This document shows positions 1 through 5,949 of a DNA stretch of 15,340 nt, piece after piece. The DNA is taken from positions 1-15,340 of the forward strand of contig DBTV01000019.1 of assembly GCA_002307235.1 (NCBI GenBank), read 5' to 3'. The notes beneath the pieces were generated by a model. The model saw only the letters and a list, made by a program, of their open reading frames with translations. It did no database searches and was not told the origin of the DNA. Source of the stretch: Acidobacteriaceae bacterium UBA1307. GTDB lineage: Bacteria > Acidobacteriota > Terriglobia > Terriglobales > Acidobacteriaceae. Position 1 is the first letter of the stretch. Each line of letters starts with the position of its first letter. The position numbers and the translations under genes are program-made.

Positions 1-44
1 GCCGCACCGTCGGCGCCGGCACGGTCGCCGAGATCATCAAGTAA
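1..44 (+). CDS. tuf: Elongation factor Tu, C-terminal end (partial)
   Basis: Only the last 13 complete codons and the stop are in the window. They read RTVGAGTVAEIIK and then TAA at 42-44, which matches the conserved C-terminus of bacterial EF-Tu (typically GRTVGAGVV.EII). EF-Tu is the GTPase that brings aminoacyl-tRNA to the ribosomal A site; this end belongs to its third beta-barrel domain. A tuf gene directly before rpsJ is the usual layout of the str-S10 junction, which supports the call. The rest of the gene lies upstream of the window. Confidence 0.9.
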   Translation, partial: RTVGAGTVAEIIK

Positions 45-61
45 GTTTGACAGGGAACAGG

Positions 62-97
62 GTGCAGTGAACAGACAATATGGTCTGTTCACTGTAC
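62..97 (+). other. Strong stem-loop in the tuf-rpsJ spacer
   Basis: Positions 62-76 pair with 83-97 as a 15-bp stem (one G-U) around the loop AATATG; the core arms are CAGTGAACAGAC and GTCTGTTCACTG. It starts 18 nt after the tuf stop. No T-run follows directly, so it is not a textbook intrinsic terminator. It may end or trim the tuf message, protect its 3' end, or separate the str and S10 segments. The remainder of this 209-nt spacer (98-253) holds a 10-nt palindrome, ACTGCGCAGT at 105-114, followed by TTT, and a second GGGAACAGGG copy at 129-138 (the first is at 54-62). I found no convincing promoter in it. Confidence 0.7.
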
Positions 98-253
98 ACT
101 GAATACTGCGCAGTTTTCGTGGAAGTCGGGGAACAGGGCCGCGGCAATGGAGCGACCTGAGCGATGTGGCACTGATTGCCGGCTTCTTTCACTCATCAGG
201 TACAACCGCCGTCCGATCGATTCCGGGCAGGCGGAAGGAAGATAGGTAGGATC

Positions 254-571
254 ATGGTAGGACAGAGGATTCGCATCCGGTTGAAGGCGTACGATTATCG
301 CGTACTGGACACTTCCACCGGCGAGATCGTGGAGACGGCCAAGCGTACCGGAGCATCGGTTGCCGGCCCGATTCCGTTGCCGACGATCAGGAACAAGTAT
401 TGCGTGCTGCGTTCGCCCCACGTTGACAAGAAGTCGCGTGAGTCGTTCGAGATCCGTACGCACAAGCGGTTGATCGACATTCTCGAGCCGACGCAGCAGA
501 CGGTCGATGCTCTGATGAAGCTCGATCTGCCCGCGGGCGTCGATGTTGAGATCAAGGCCTTCGAGAAGTAG
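254..571 (+). CDS. rpsJ: 30S ribosomal protein S10
   Basis: The 105-residue product matches uS10 (usually 100-105 residues). It opens with GQRIRIRLKAYDYRVLD, continues through the loop segment GPIPLPTIRNKYCVLRSPHVDKKS, and has the conserved RTHKRLIDI. S10 sits in the 30S head, where its long loop reaches the decoding-side core; in E. coli it also forms the NusB-S10 antitermination module. The ATG at 254 was chosen because the upstream in-frame residues from 176 have no family similarity, and a GGAAGGAAG Shine-Dalgarno lies at 234-242 with a second AG-rich block (TAGGTAGG) nearer the start. It is the first gene of the S10 segment, 209 nt after tuf and 126 nt before rplC. Confidence 0.97.
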   Translation: MVGQRIRIRLKAYDYRVLDTSTGEIVETAKRTGASVAGPIPLPTIRNKYCVLRSPHVDKKSRESFEIRTHKRLIDILEPTQQTVDALMKLDLPAGVDVEIKAFEK

Positions 572-596
572 GCACCGAGGCGGCGCGGCGGATCTC

Positions 597-660
597 CACT
601 GCCCCGCACAAGTGTAGCAAAACAGATAGATCCGAGGACCAAACCGGTCCCCCGGCAGTG
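597..660 (+). other. Stem-loops in the rpsJ-rplC spacer
   Basis: CACTGCC at 597-603 can pair with GGCAGTG at 654-660. Inside that, GGACC at 636-640 pairs with GGTCC at 646-650 around the loop AAACC. The outer pairing encloses about 50 nt and is less certain than the inner hairpin. The structure lies entirely between the rpsJ stop and the rplC Shine-Dalgarno region. It has no similarity that I can recognise to the gamma-proteobacterial S10 leader, which precedes S10 rather than L3. Confidence 0.4.
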
Positions 661-697
661 CGACGACAACAGGGTCGCATGATGAGGTGAATGTACG

Positions 698-1420
698 ATG
701 GCAGTAACAGGAATTCTAGGTAAAAAAATCGGCATGACGCAGGTCTTCGATGAGAAGGGCGATGTGCATCCGATTACGGTGTTGCAGGCTGGCCCCTGCG
801 TAATCACACAGCTGAAGACTTTGCTGAATGATGGTTACGATGCGGCGCAGATCGGCCTGGTCGAGTTCGTCAAGGCAAAGAATCTGAGCAAGCCCGAGTT
901 GGGCCACTTGAAGAAGACCGACGCTCCTCCGGTTCGCGAGCTGCGCGAGGTTGATCTCGAGGCGATCGAGGGCGAAGAGGGCTCGAAGGCGGGCGACCGC
1001 ATTCTGGTGGACATCTTTACCGAGTCGAAGTTTGTCGATGTGATTGGTACCTCGAAGGGCCGCGGCTTTTCGGGTGTTGTCCGTCGTCACGGCTTTGCGG
1101 GCGGCCCGGCCGCTCACGGTCACATGTTCCAGGTGCAGGGTTCGATCGGTGCATCGAGCTTCCCGTCGCGCGTTTTCCCTGGACAGCGCATGCCGGGTCA
1201 CTTCGGTGACGATCAGGTGACGGTGCGCAATCTGCGTATCCGCGGCATCGATCTTGAAGAGAATCTGTTGATGGTCGAAGGCGCCGTTCCGGGCGCTCGT
1301 AATGGCTACGTGTTGATCTCGAAGGCCAAGCAGCCGCCGCGTGAGCGTCGTGGATTTGCTGGTTCCTTGACGGTCGATCCGTTGAAGGCGTCGAAGAAGG
1401 CGGGCGGTAAGCGCAAGTAA
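698..1420 (+). CDS. rplC: 50S ribosomal protein L3
   Basis: The 240-residue product starts with MAVTGILGKKIGMTQVFDEKG, the conserved N-terminus of uL3, and has the central KGRGFSGVVRRHGF and GSIGASSFPSRVFPGQRMPGHFG blocks. L3 is an early-assembly 23S rRNA binder whose internal loop reaches near the peptidyl-transferase centre. It is somewhat longer than E. coli L3 (209 residues); the extra length is spread over an acidic insert near residues 80-100 and a basic C-terminal tail. The glutamine that PrmB methylates in E. coli (in GSIGQN) is an alanine here. The Shine-Dalgarno ATGAGGTGA lies just upstream. It is followed by rplD after 87 nt. Confidence 0.97.
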   Translation: MAVTGILGKKIGMTQVFDEKGDVHPITVLQAGPCVITQLKTLLNDGYDAAQIGLVEFVKAKNLSKPELGHLKKTDAPPVRELREVDLEAIEGEEGSKAGDRILVDIFTESKFVDVIGTSKGRGFSGVVRRHGFAGGPAAHGHMFQVQGSIGASSFPSRVFPGQRMPGHFGDDQVTVRNLRIRGIDLEENLLMVEGAVPGARNGYVLISKAKQPPRERRGFAGSLTVDPLKASKKAGGKRK

Positions 1421-1435
1421 CCGCGCCGGGCAACA

Positions 1436-1453
1436 GCGCTCCGGCCGGAGCGC
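1436..1453 (+). other. Perfect 18-nt palindrome in the rplC-rplD spacer
   Basis: GCGCTCCGG at 1436-1444 is immediately followed by its reverse complement CCGGAGCGC at 1445-1453. As RNA it would fold as a 7-bp GC-rich hairpin with a GGCC loop, 16 nt after the rplC stop. Its perfect dyad would also suit a dimeric DNA-binding protein, but its place between two co-transcribed ribosomal genes favours an RNA role. No T-run follows. Confidence 0.6.
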
Positions 1454-1507
1454 GAGACAAGATCGAATGCCAGAAGCCTGAGGCGCTGGCGGAAGAAGAA
1501 GAAGACA

Positions 1508-2185
1508 ATGGCAAAAGTGGATGTAGTCAATCTGAAAGGCGAGAAGGTAGGCTCGGTCGAGCTGGCCGATGCGATCTTCGGCGCCGACCAGGTCAACGAG
1601 GCTCTGCTGTGGGAAGCGGTCAAGCATTACCGCGCTGCTCTGCGTCAGGGCACCCACAAGACCAAGAGCCGTTCCGAGGTTGCTGGATCGGGCAAGAAGC
1701 TCTGGAAGCAGAAGGGCACGGGCCGCGCACGTATCGGTTCGGTCCGCTCTGCGATCTGGCGTCACGGACACACCGTGCACGGCCCGGTGCCGCGTAGTTA
1801 CGAGTACGCGTTCCCGCAGAAGAAGCTGCTCGGCGCGCTGCGCTCGGCGGTGGCCTCGAAGCTGGCCGATGGCAAGCTGACGGTGGTCGACTCGCTCGAA
1901 ATCGCGGAGGCCAAGACCAAGCTCTATCGCGTTGCTCTCGACAAGCTCGAGGCCAACAAGACGGCGCTTTTGGTTGAAAGCGGCCGCGAGCTCTCCGAGG
2001 CTCTGGTGCTCGGCTCGCGCAACCTGAAGGGTGTCGAGCTGGTTCTGAACAACGAAGTGCACCCCTACGATCTGCTGCGTTATGAGCGGGCCATCTTCTC
2101 GAAGGCTGCTCTGGAGCAGTTGGTTGCGGTGCTTGAGAAAGCCGTGTCGAAGCGCAAGCTCGCCGCGCAGACGGAGGCCGCATAA
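1508..2185 (+). CDS. rplD: 50S ribosomal protein L4
   Basis: The 225-residue product has the uL4 layout: an N-terminal strand region with LWEAVKHYRAALRQGTHKTKSRSEV, then the long basic loop GSGKKLWKQKGTGRARIGSVRS that lines the exit-tunnel constriction, then the globular domain. Within the loop the usual glycine-rich IWRGGGTVFGP stretch reads IWRHGHTVHGP (around residues 78-88), a mild variation. In E. coli L4 also represses its own operon by binding the S10 leader; I see no equivalent of that leader here. The start has an AGAAGAAGAAG-type purine block 5 nt upstream. Its TAA overlaps the ATG of rplW by one base (TAATG), which implies translational coupling. Confidence 0.97.
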   Translation: MAKVDVVNLKGEKVGSVELADAIFGADQVNEALLWEAVKHYRAALRQGTHKTKSRSEVAGSGKKLWKQKGTGRARIGSVRSAIWRHGHTVHGPVPRSYEYAFPQKKLLGALRSAVASKLADGKLTVVDSLEIAEAKTKLYRVALDKLEANKTALLVESGRELSEALVLGSRNLKGVELVLNNEVHPYDLLRYERAIFSKAALEQLVAVLEKAVSKRKLAAQTEAA

Positions 2186-2478
2186 TGCCGACTCTCTATA
2201 CCGTGATTCGTCGTCCGTTGATCACCGAAAAGGGATTGGCGGTGAAGGAAACCGAGGGGACGCTGGTGTTTGAAGTGGCTCCCGAGGCAAGCAAGACCGA
2301 GGTCAAGCAGGCGGTCGAGGCTCTGTTCAAGGTGAAGGTCGCGGCGGTTCGCACGACCAACGTCCTGGGCAAGGAGCGTCGGCGGGGCAAGTTTGCCGGC
2401 TACCGCCCGGACTGGAAGAAGGCCTATGTCCGGCTGAAGGCCGGCGAGAAGATGCCCGAGTACGTAAGCAATCTCTAG
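2185..2478 (+). CDS. rplW: 50S ribosomal protein L23
   Basis: The 97-residue product is a normal-length uL23: YTVIRRPLITEKGLAVKETEGTLVFEVAPEASKTEVKQAVEALFKVKVAAVRT, then the tunnel-facing loop NVLGKERRRGKFAGYRPDWKKAYVRLKAGEKM. L23 sits at the exit-tunnel rim and is the docking site for trigger factor and SRP. Its ATG shares a base with the rplD stop, and there is no separate strong Shine-Dalgarno beyond the purines inside the rplD end, so reinitiation by ribosomes finishing rplD is likely. A 121-nt structured spacer follows before rplB. Confidence 0.97.
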   Translation: MPTLYTVIRRPLITEKGLAVKETEGTLVFEVAPEASKTEVKQAVEALFKVKVAAVRTTNVLGKERRRGKFAGYRPDWKKAYVRLKAGEKMPEYVSNL

Positions 2479-2485
2479 GGCGCCG

Positions 2486-2546
2486 AGGGCGGGAACGCTC
2501 GCCCTGGCAAGCGAGAAGGACTATCGGAGGCCGTTCGCGGTCTCCG
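2486..2546 (+). other. Two tetraloop hairpins in the rplW-rplB spacer
   Basis: Two compact stem-loops stand in series. The first pairs 2486-2493 (AGGGCGGG) with 2498-2505 around the tetraloop AACG; it is 8 bp with one G-U. The second pairs 2525-2533 (CGGAGGCCG) with 2538-2546 around TTCG; it is 9 bp with one G-U, and as RNA has a UUCG tetraloop closed by G-C. Hairpins with stable tetraloops are known to resist exonucleases. Neither is followed by a T-run, so a processing or stability role is more likely than termination. Confidence 0.65.
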
Positions 2547-2599
2547 GAAAACGGGGAGAAGGGCGTCGAAGCTGACGCTCCGGCTCCAGGACAAAGACG

Positions 2600-3424
2600 A
2601 TGGCAATCAAGACATACAGACCGGTAACGCCGACCCTGCGCTTCAAAACGACGCAGGTGAACGACGACCTGACGACGTCGACGCCGTACAAGCCTCTGTT
2701 GACCACGCGCAAGCGCACCGGCGGTCGCCGTAACTCCGGCGACATGACGATGCGTCACCAGGGCGGCGGACACAAGCAGAAGATCCGGTTGATCGATTTC
2801 AAGCGTGAAAAGTTTGGTATCCCTGGCAAGGTGGCGACGATCGAGTACGATCCGAACCGCTCGGCGCGCATTGCGCTGGTCAGCTATGCCGATGGCGAGA
2901 AGCGCTACATTCTGCAGCCGGTGGGCCTGAAGGTGGGCGCAACGATCAGCTCCGGCCCCGAGGCCGATATTCTGGTCGGCAACGCACTGCCTCTCAAGAA
3001 TATTCCGGCCGGCACCACCGTGCACGCAATTGAGCTTCGCCCCGGCAAGGGCGCGCAGATGGCCCGTTCGGCCGGTGCGCAGGCCCAGTTGGTCGCCAAG
3101 GAAGGCGAATACGCTCTGCTGAAGCTGCCTTCCGGCGAAACCCGCAAGGTGCTGGTCAACTGCCTGGCGACGATCGGTCAGGTCGGCAACACCGACCATG
3201 AGAACGTATCGCTCGGCAAGGCGGGGCGCAACCGCTGGAAGGGCGTTCGCCCGGCCAACCGCGGCGTCACGATGAACCCAGTCGATCACCCGCATGGCGG
3301 CGGCGAGGGCAAGACCTCGGGCGGCCGTAATCCTGTGACGCCCTGGGGCCAGCCGACCCGTGGGTACAAGACCCGCAACAACAAGCGGACCGACGTATTC
3401 ATCGTCAGCCGCCGGACGAAGTAG
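2600..3424 (+). CDS. rplB: 50S ribosomal protein L2
   Basis: The 274-residue product is full-length uL2 (usual length 272-277). It starts MAIKTYRPVTPTLRFKT and has the RNA-binding core blocks GGGHKQKIRLIDFKR and IEYDPNRSARIALV. The C-terminal NPVDHPHGGGEGK holds H230, which is equivalent to the E. coli His229 that is important for peptidyl-transferase centre function. L2 is one of the most conserved 50S proteins and helps join the subunits. It is followed by rpsS after only 9 nt, with GGAGAG as the Shine-Dalgarno for rpsS, so the pair is tightly linked. Confidence 0.98.
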   Translation: MAIKTYRPVTPTLRFKTTQVNDDLTTSTPYKPLLTTRKRTGGRRNSGDMTMRHQGGGHKQKIRLIDFKREKFGIPGKVATIEYDPNRSARIALVSYADGEKRYILQPVGLKVGATISSGPEADILVGNALPLKNIPAGTTVHAIELRPGKGAQMARSAGAQAQLVAKEGEYALLKLPSGETRKVLVNCLATIGQVGNTDHENVSLGKAGRNRWKGVRPANRGVTMNPVDHPHGGGEGKTSGGRNPVTPWGQPTRGYKTRNNKRTDVFIVSRRTK

Positions 3425-3433
3425 GAGAGAGCG

Positions 3434-3721
3434 ATGGCGAGATCGACTAAGAAGGGTCCGTTTGTAGACGAGCACCTGTTTGTGAAGATCGAGGCGTTGA
3501 ACAAGGCCAATGACAAGAAGGTTGTCAAGAGCTGGTCGCGACGCTCGACGATCTTCCCGGAGTTCGTCGGCCACACGATCGCGGTCCACAATGGCAAGAA
3601 GTTTGTGCCGGTGTACGTGACCGAAAACATGGTGGGCCACAAGCTGGGTGAATTTTCGCCGACGAGGACCTTCAAGGGCCACGTGGGTGGAAAGTCCGAA
3701 GCGGCTGCCAAGGCGCGCTAG
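3434..3721 (+). CDS. rpsS: 30S ribosomal protein S19
   Basis: The 95-residue product is a normal uS19: ARSTKKGPFVDEHL, then KSWSRRSTIFPEFVGHTIAVHNGKKFVPVYVTENMVGHKLGEFSPTRTF. S19 lies in the 30S head and pairs with S13 at the intersubunit bridge near the A and P sites. The ATG at 3434 follows GTAGGAGAGAGCG, a good Shine-Dalgarno that overlaps the end of rplB. A 149-nt gap with a strong hairpin follows before rplV. Confidence 0.97.
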   Translation: MARSTKKGPFVDEHLFVKIEALNKANDKKVVKSWSRRSTIFPEFVGHTIAVHNGKKFVPVYVTENMVGHKLGEFSPTRTFKGHVGGKSEAAAKAR

Positions 3722-3726
3722 AGGTT

Positions 3727-3768
3727 CGGATCAGGTGGGGCGGAGCCGCGAGGCTCCTCCCCGATCCG
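3727..3768 (+). other. GNRA-capped stem-loop directly after rpsS
   Basis: CGGATC at 3727-3732 pairs with GATCCG at 3763-3768. After a 4-nt bulge (AGGT), 3737-3747 (GGGGCGGAGCC) pairs with 3752-3762 (GGCTCCTCCCC) as 11 bp with one G-U. The loop is GCGA, a GNRA tetraloop. The stem begins 6 nt after the rpsS stop codon. No T-run follows. The rest of the 149-nt spacer shows only weaker pairing, such as ATGGG/CCCAT near 3785-3801. Confidence 0.75.
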
Positions 3769-3870
3769 CTGACAGGATTGGGCGATGGGCCGAGAACCCA
3801 TGGCCACTAGGAATAGCCTGAGAGCTTGTTGGCCAGGTGCCACAGGCTCGCGATTGAGGAAGGCAGAACA

Positions 3871-4416
3871 ATGGCAGTCGAGACTAAAGAGTACCGGGCC
3901 GAAGCCAAGTTTCAGCGCGTCTCGCCGCAAAAAGCGCGGCTGGTGCTGGATCTGATTAAGGGCCTCGGAGTCGGAAAGGCGCTGGAAACGGCGGCCTTTA
4001 CCAAGAAGCGCATTGCGCCGGTGGTGCATAAACTGCTGACCTCGGCCATCGACAATGCGAAGTACGTGGCTGGCGAGCAGGGCATCGATCTGGACGTGGA
4101 TAACCTCTACGTGAAGCAGGCTCTGGCCAACGAAGGCCCGCGCATGAAGCGTATCCGCCCGGCGCCGATGGGCCGCGCGTATCGCTATCAGCGCCGCTTG
4201 GCACACATCATCATCACGGTGGCCGAGCACGACGCGAAGCCGACCAAGGGTGCGAAGGCTGGGGCCAAGGCCGCAGCGTCGAAGGCGACCAAGAAGTCGG
4301 CCGCCACCAAGACCACGGCCGCGGAGCCGAAGGCAGCCAAGAAGACGGCCGCCAAGAAGACCGCTGCTAAAAAGACCGCTGCGAAGAAAACAACCGCGAA
4401 GAAGGCCGAAGAGTAG
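3871..4416 (+). CDS. rplV: 50S ribosomal protein L22 with Lys/Ala/Thr tail
   Basis: Residues 1-120 are a complete uL22: AKFQRVSPQKARLVLDLIKG, TSAIDNAKYVAGEQ, and the tunnel-reaching hairpin NEGPRMKRIRPAPMGRAYRYQRR, ending HIIITVAEH. Residues 121-181 form an extra low-complexity tail of about 61 residues, about 19 Lys, 22 Ala and 10 Thr, ending in KKTAA pentapeptides (157-176) and KKAEE. E. coli L22 is 110 residues, so the protein is much longer than usual. The ATG at 3871 was chosen over an upstream in-frame ATG at 3826 because family similarity starts here and AGGAAGGCAG precedes it. The L22 body lies near the tunnel exit, so the tail is probably surface-exposed and may touch rRNA or nascent chains; that role is inference. 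Similar tails occur in histone-H1-like and HU-like proteins, but the L22 body leaves no doubt about the identity. Confidence 0.96.
   Translation: MAVETKEYRAEAKFQRVSPQKARLVLDLIKGLGVGKALETAAFTKKRIAPVVHKLLTSAIDNAKYVAGEQGIDLDVDNLYVKQALANEGPRMKRIRPAPMGRAYRYQRRLAHIIITVAEHDAKPTKGAKAGAKAAASKATKKSAATKTTAAEPKAAKKTAAKKTAAKKTAAKKTTAKKAEE
4339..4398 (+). repeat. Tandem 15-nt coding repeat (KKTAA units) in the rplV tail
   Basis: Four consecutive 15-nt units encode KKTAA, KKTAA, KKTAA and KKTTA (residues 157-176 of L22). Synonymous codons differ between units (AAGAAGACG, AAGAAGACC, AAAAAGACC, AAGAAAACA). The peptide period is therefore exact to near-exact while the DNA has drifted. That fits old expansion kept under protein-level constraint rather than a recent slippage tract. 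Confidence 0.85.
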
Positions 4417-4440
4417 GCCTGGGAAGTTTAGAGGGAAAGC

Positions 4441-5121
4441 ATGGGACAGAAAGTCCATCCTTACGGATTCCGGCTGGGAGTGAATAAACCCTGGCGTTCG
4501 CGCTGGTTTTCCGAGCGCGAGTATGACAAGTTGCTGATCGAGGACGTCAAGTTGAAGGCCGAGCTTCGCGACAAGCTGAAGGCTGCCGGCGTCAGCTCGG
4601 TCGAGATCGAGCGCCCGGGCAACAAGCTGCGCTTCCTGATCCGCACCGCGCGTCCGGGTATCGTGATCGGCCGCAAGGGTTCGGAGATCGAGAAGCTGAA
4701 GGCCGAGCTTGGCAAGCGCACCAGCCGTGATGTGTTTATCGACATCATCGAGGTGAACAAGCCTGAGCTTGATGCGCAGCTGGTCTCGGAGAACATCGCG
4801 TTGCAGCTCGAAAAGCGCGTCAGCTTCCGTCGCGCCATGCGCAAGAGCGTCGATTCGGCGCTGCGTTTTGGCTGCAAGGGAATCAAGGTGCGTGTTTCGG
4901 GTCGTCTGAACGGTAACGAGATTGCGCGTTCGGAGTGGTATCTGCAGGGCCAGTTGCCGCTGCACACTCTGCGCGCCGATATCGACTACGGCTTCACCGA
5001 AGCCCACACGACCTATGGCGTCATTGGCGTCAAGACGTGGATCTATCGCGGCGACATCTACGAGCAGAAGCGGCGTCAGCCTCAGCAGGCAGCCGCGGTC
5101 AACCCGTCGTCGGTGTTTTAA
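4441..5121 (+). CDS. rpsC: 30S ribosomal protein S3
   Basis: The 226-residue product is full-length uS3 (usual length 210-235). It starts MGQKVHPYGFRLGVNKPW and has a type II KH domain with the GXXG loop GRKG at residues 77-80. The C-terminal domain reads RRAMRKSVDSALRFGCKGIKVRVSGRLNGNEIARSEWY, then LHTLRADIDYGF and HTTYGVIGVKTWIY. S3 lies at the mRNA entry channel; the Arg residues near 130-134 correspond to the region implicated in mRNA helicase activity in E. coli. It starts 24 nt after rplV with GAGGGAAAGC as the Shine-Dalgarno. Confidence 0.98.
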   Translation: MGQKVHPYGFRLGVNKPWRSRWFSEREYDKLLIEDVKLKAELRDKLKAAGVSSVEIERPGNKLRFLIRTARPGIVIGRKGSEIEKLKAELGKRTSRDVFIDIIEVNKPELDAQLVSENIALQLEKRVSFRRAMRKSVDSALRFGCKGIKVRVSGRLNGNEIARSEWYLQGQLPLHTLRADIDYGFTEAHTTYGVIGVKTWIYRGDIYEQKRRQPQQAAAVNPSSVF

Positions 5122-5189
5122 AGGCAGCCTTTCGCTCCCGGCCTCCAGCCTTCTCGCAAGAGGGGTTGGAGCCCAAGGGGCACAGGGGA

Positions 5190-5220
5190 AGCTAGAAGCT
5201 AGCAGCTAGTAGCTGCTTTT
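5190..5220 (+). repeat. AGCTAG-type repeat with hairpin and T4 before rplP
   Basis: The stretch is built of degenerate GCTAGAAGCTAG / AGCTAGTAGCTG units. AGCAGCT at 5201-5207 pairs perfectly with AGCTGCT at 5211-5217 around the loop AGT. TTTT at 5217-5220 follows, and then GAGGG, the rplP Shine-Dalgarno, at 5221-5225. The hairpin plus T4 next to the Shine-Dalgarno looks like a weak terminator or attenuator for rplP. The same end sequence recurs before rplX (6771-6791). Confidence 0.65.
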
Positions 5221-5232
5221 GAGGGTTTCGTT

Positions 5233-5670
5233 ATGTTGATGCCTAAGAAGGTGAAGTTTCGCAAACAGCAGAAGGGCAAGCGCCGCGGCAAGGCCTGGCG
5301 TGGTTCCTCGCTGTCGTTCGGCGAATATGGTCTGCGCGTGATGGAGTGCGGCTTCATTACCGATCGTCAGATCGAGGCCAGCCGTATCGCGATGACGCGC
5401 TTCATCAAGCGCGGTGGCAAGATCTGGCTGCGCCTGTTCCCGGACAAGCCGATTACCAAGAAGCCGGCCGAAGTTCGAATGGGATCAGGCAAGGGCGCGT
5501 TGGACCACTGGGTAGCCGTGGTCAAGCCCGGCAAGATTCTGTTTGAGATGGAAGGCGTGTCGCCCGAGCTTGCCCAAGAGGCAATGCGTCTGGCCTCGCA
5601 CAAGCTGCCGCTGAAGACCAAGTTCGTCATGCGGCCCGGCGTCGAGAAGACGGCCACGGCGGCCAAGTAG
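5233..5670 (+). CDS. rplP: 50S ribosomal protein L16
   Basis: The 145-residue product is uL16: MLMPKKVKFRKQQKGKRRGKAWRG, then FGEYGLRVMECGFITDRQIEASRIAMTRFIKRGGKIWLRLFPDKPITKKPAEVRMGSGKG. L16 organises the A-site region of the 50S and contacts tRNA. Two ATGs are possible, 5233 and 5239. The first gives the common MLMPK start and sits 7 nt from GAGGG (5221-5225), so it is preferred. The C-terminus TATAAK is slightly longer than the E. coli protein. It follows rpsC after a 111-nt repeat-containing spacer. Confidence 0.97.
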   Translation: MLMPKKVKFRKQQKGKRRGKAWRGSSLSFGEYGLRVMECGFITDRQIEASRIAMTRFIKRGGKIWLRLFPDKPITKKPAEVRMGSGKGALDHWVAVVKPGKILFEMEGVSPELAQEAMRLASHKLPLKTKFVMRPGVEKTATAAK

Positions 5671-5684
5671 ACCGACGAGGACTA

Positions 5685-5711
5685 GGCGCAACGGAGCGGC
5701 TCCGAAGCGCC
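5685..5711 (+). other. Symmetric stem-loop in the rplP-rpmC spacer
   Basis: GGCGC (5685-5689) pairs with GCGCC (5707-5711), and CGGAG (5692-5696) pairs with CTCCG (5700-5704). Between the two stems is a symmetric AA/AA internal loop (5690-5691 and 5705-5706), and the loop is CGG. Both stems are perfect. It sits 15 nt after the rplP stop, and the spacer is only 57 nt, so the structure fills most of it. The rpmC Shine-Dalgarno GGAGAGAG follows immediately. Confidence 0.7.
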
Positions 5712-5727
5712 GGAGAGAGAATCAGAG

Positions 5728-5949
5728 ATGGAACTAGCAAAGATTCGCAGTATGAGCGACGAGGAGCTGACGGCGGCCGTGAAGAATTCGGCCGAGCAGC
5801 TGTTCCGGCTTCGCTTTCAGGTCTCGCTCGGGCAGAACGATGGAGTGAAGAAGCTCCGCGAACTGCGCAAGGAGATCGCTCAGATCAAGACCGTGGCGCG
5901 GGAGCGTGAGCTGGCCGCGGCCGAACCGAAGAAGGGAGCGCGTAAGTAA
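5728..5949 (+). CDS. rpmC: 50S ribosomal protein L29
   Basis: The 73-residue product is uL29, a two-helix coiled protein: KIRSMSDEELTAAVKNSAEQLFRLRFQVSLGQ, then KKLRELRKEIAQIKTVARERELA, with a short basic tail. L29 stands beside L23 at the tunnel exit, where trigger factor and SRP bind. Length is close to the family norm (63-75). Its stop and the rpsQ start share a base (TAATG), so the two are probably translationally coupled. Confidence 0.96.
   Translation: MELAKIRSMSDEELTAAVKNSAEQLFRLRFQVSLGQNDGVKKLRELRKEIAQIKTVARERELAAAEPKKGARK

Noticed and set aside
47..52. TTGACA that looks like a sigma-70 -35 box after tuf
   Set aside because: No -10-like hexamer at 16-18 nt; CAATAT at 76-81 is too far away.
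176..253. Upstream in-frame extension of rpsJ
   Set aside because: No S10 similarity before residue MVGQRIRIR; the ATG at 254 has GGAAGGAAG upstream.
716..2062. Long minus-strand open frame (448 codons) across rplC and rplD, and similar ones at 2327-3682, 3718-5007, 9920-10996, 11580-12941 and 13314-14402
   Set aside because: They lie antisense to certain conserved genes, and the composition is rich in Arg, His, Leu and Gln as expected from the mirror of GC-biased codons. No family motif is visible, and none has a credible ribosome site.
3826..3870. Upstream ATG for rplV
   Set aside because: The peptide (MLARCHRLAIEEGRT) is not L22-like, and the ATG at 3871 has a better Shine-Dalgarno.
4250..4483. 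Arg/Pro-rich open frame overlapping the rplV tail
   Set aside because: It is a shifted-frame reading of the Lys/Ala repeat codons (AAG, GCC give Arg and Pro), not an independent gene.
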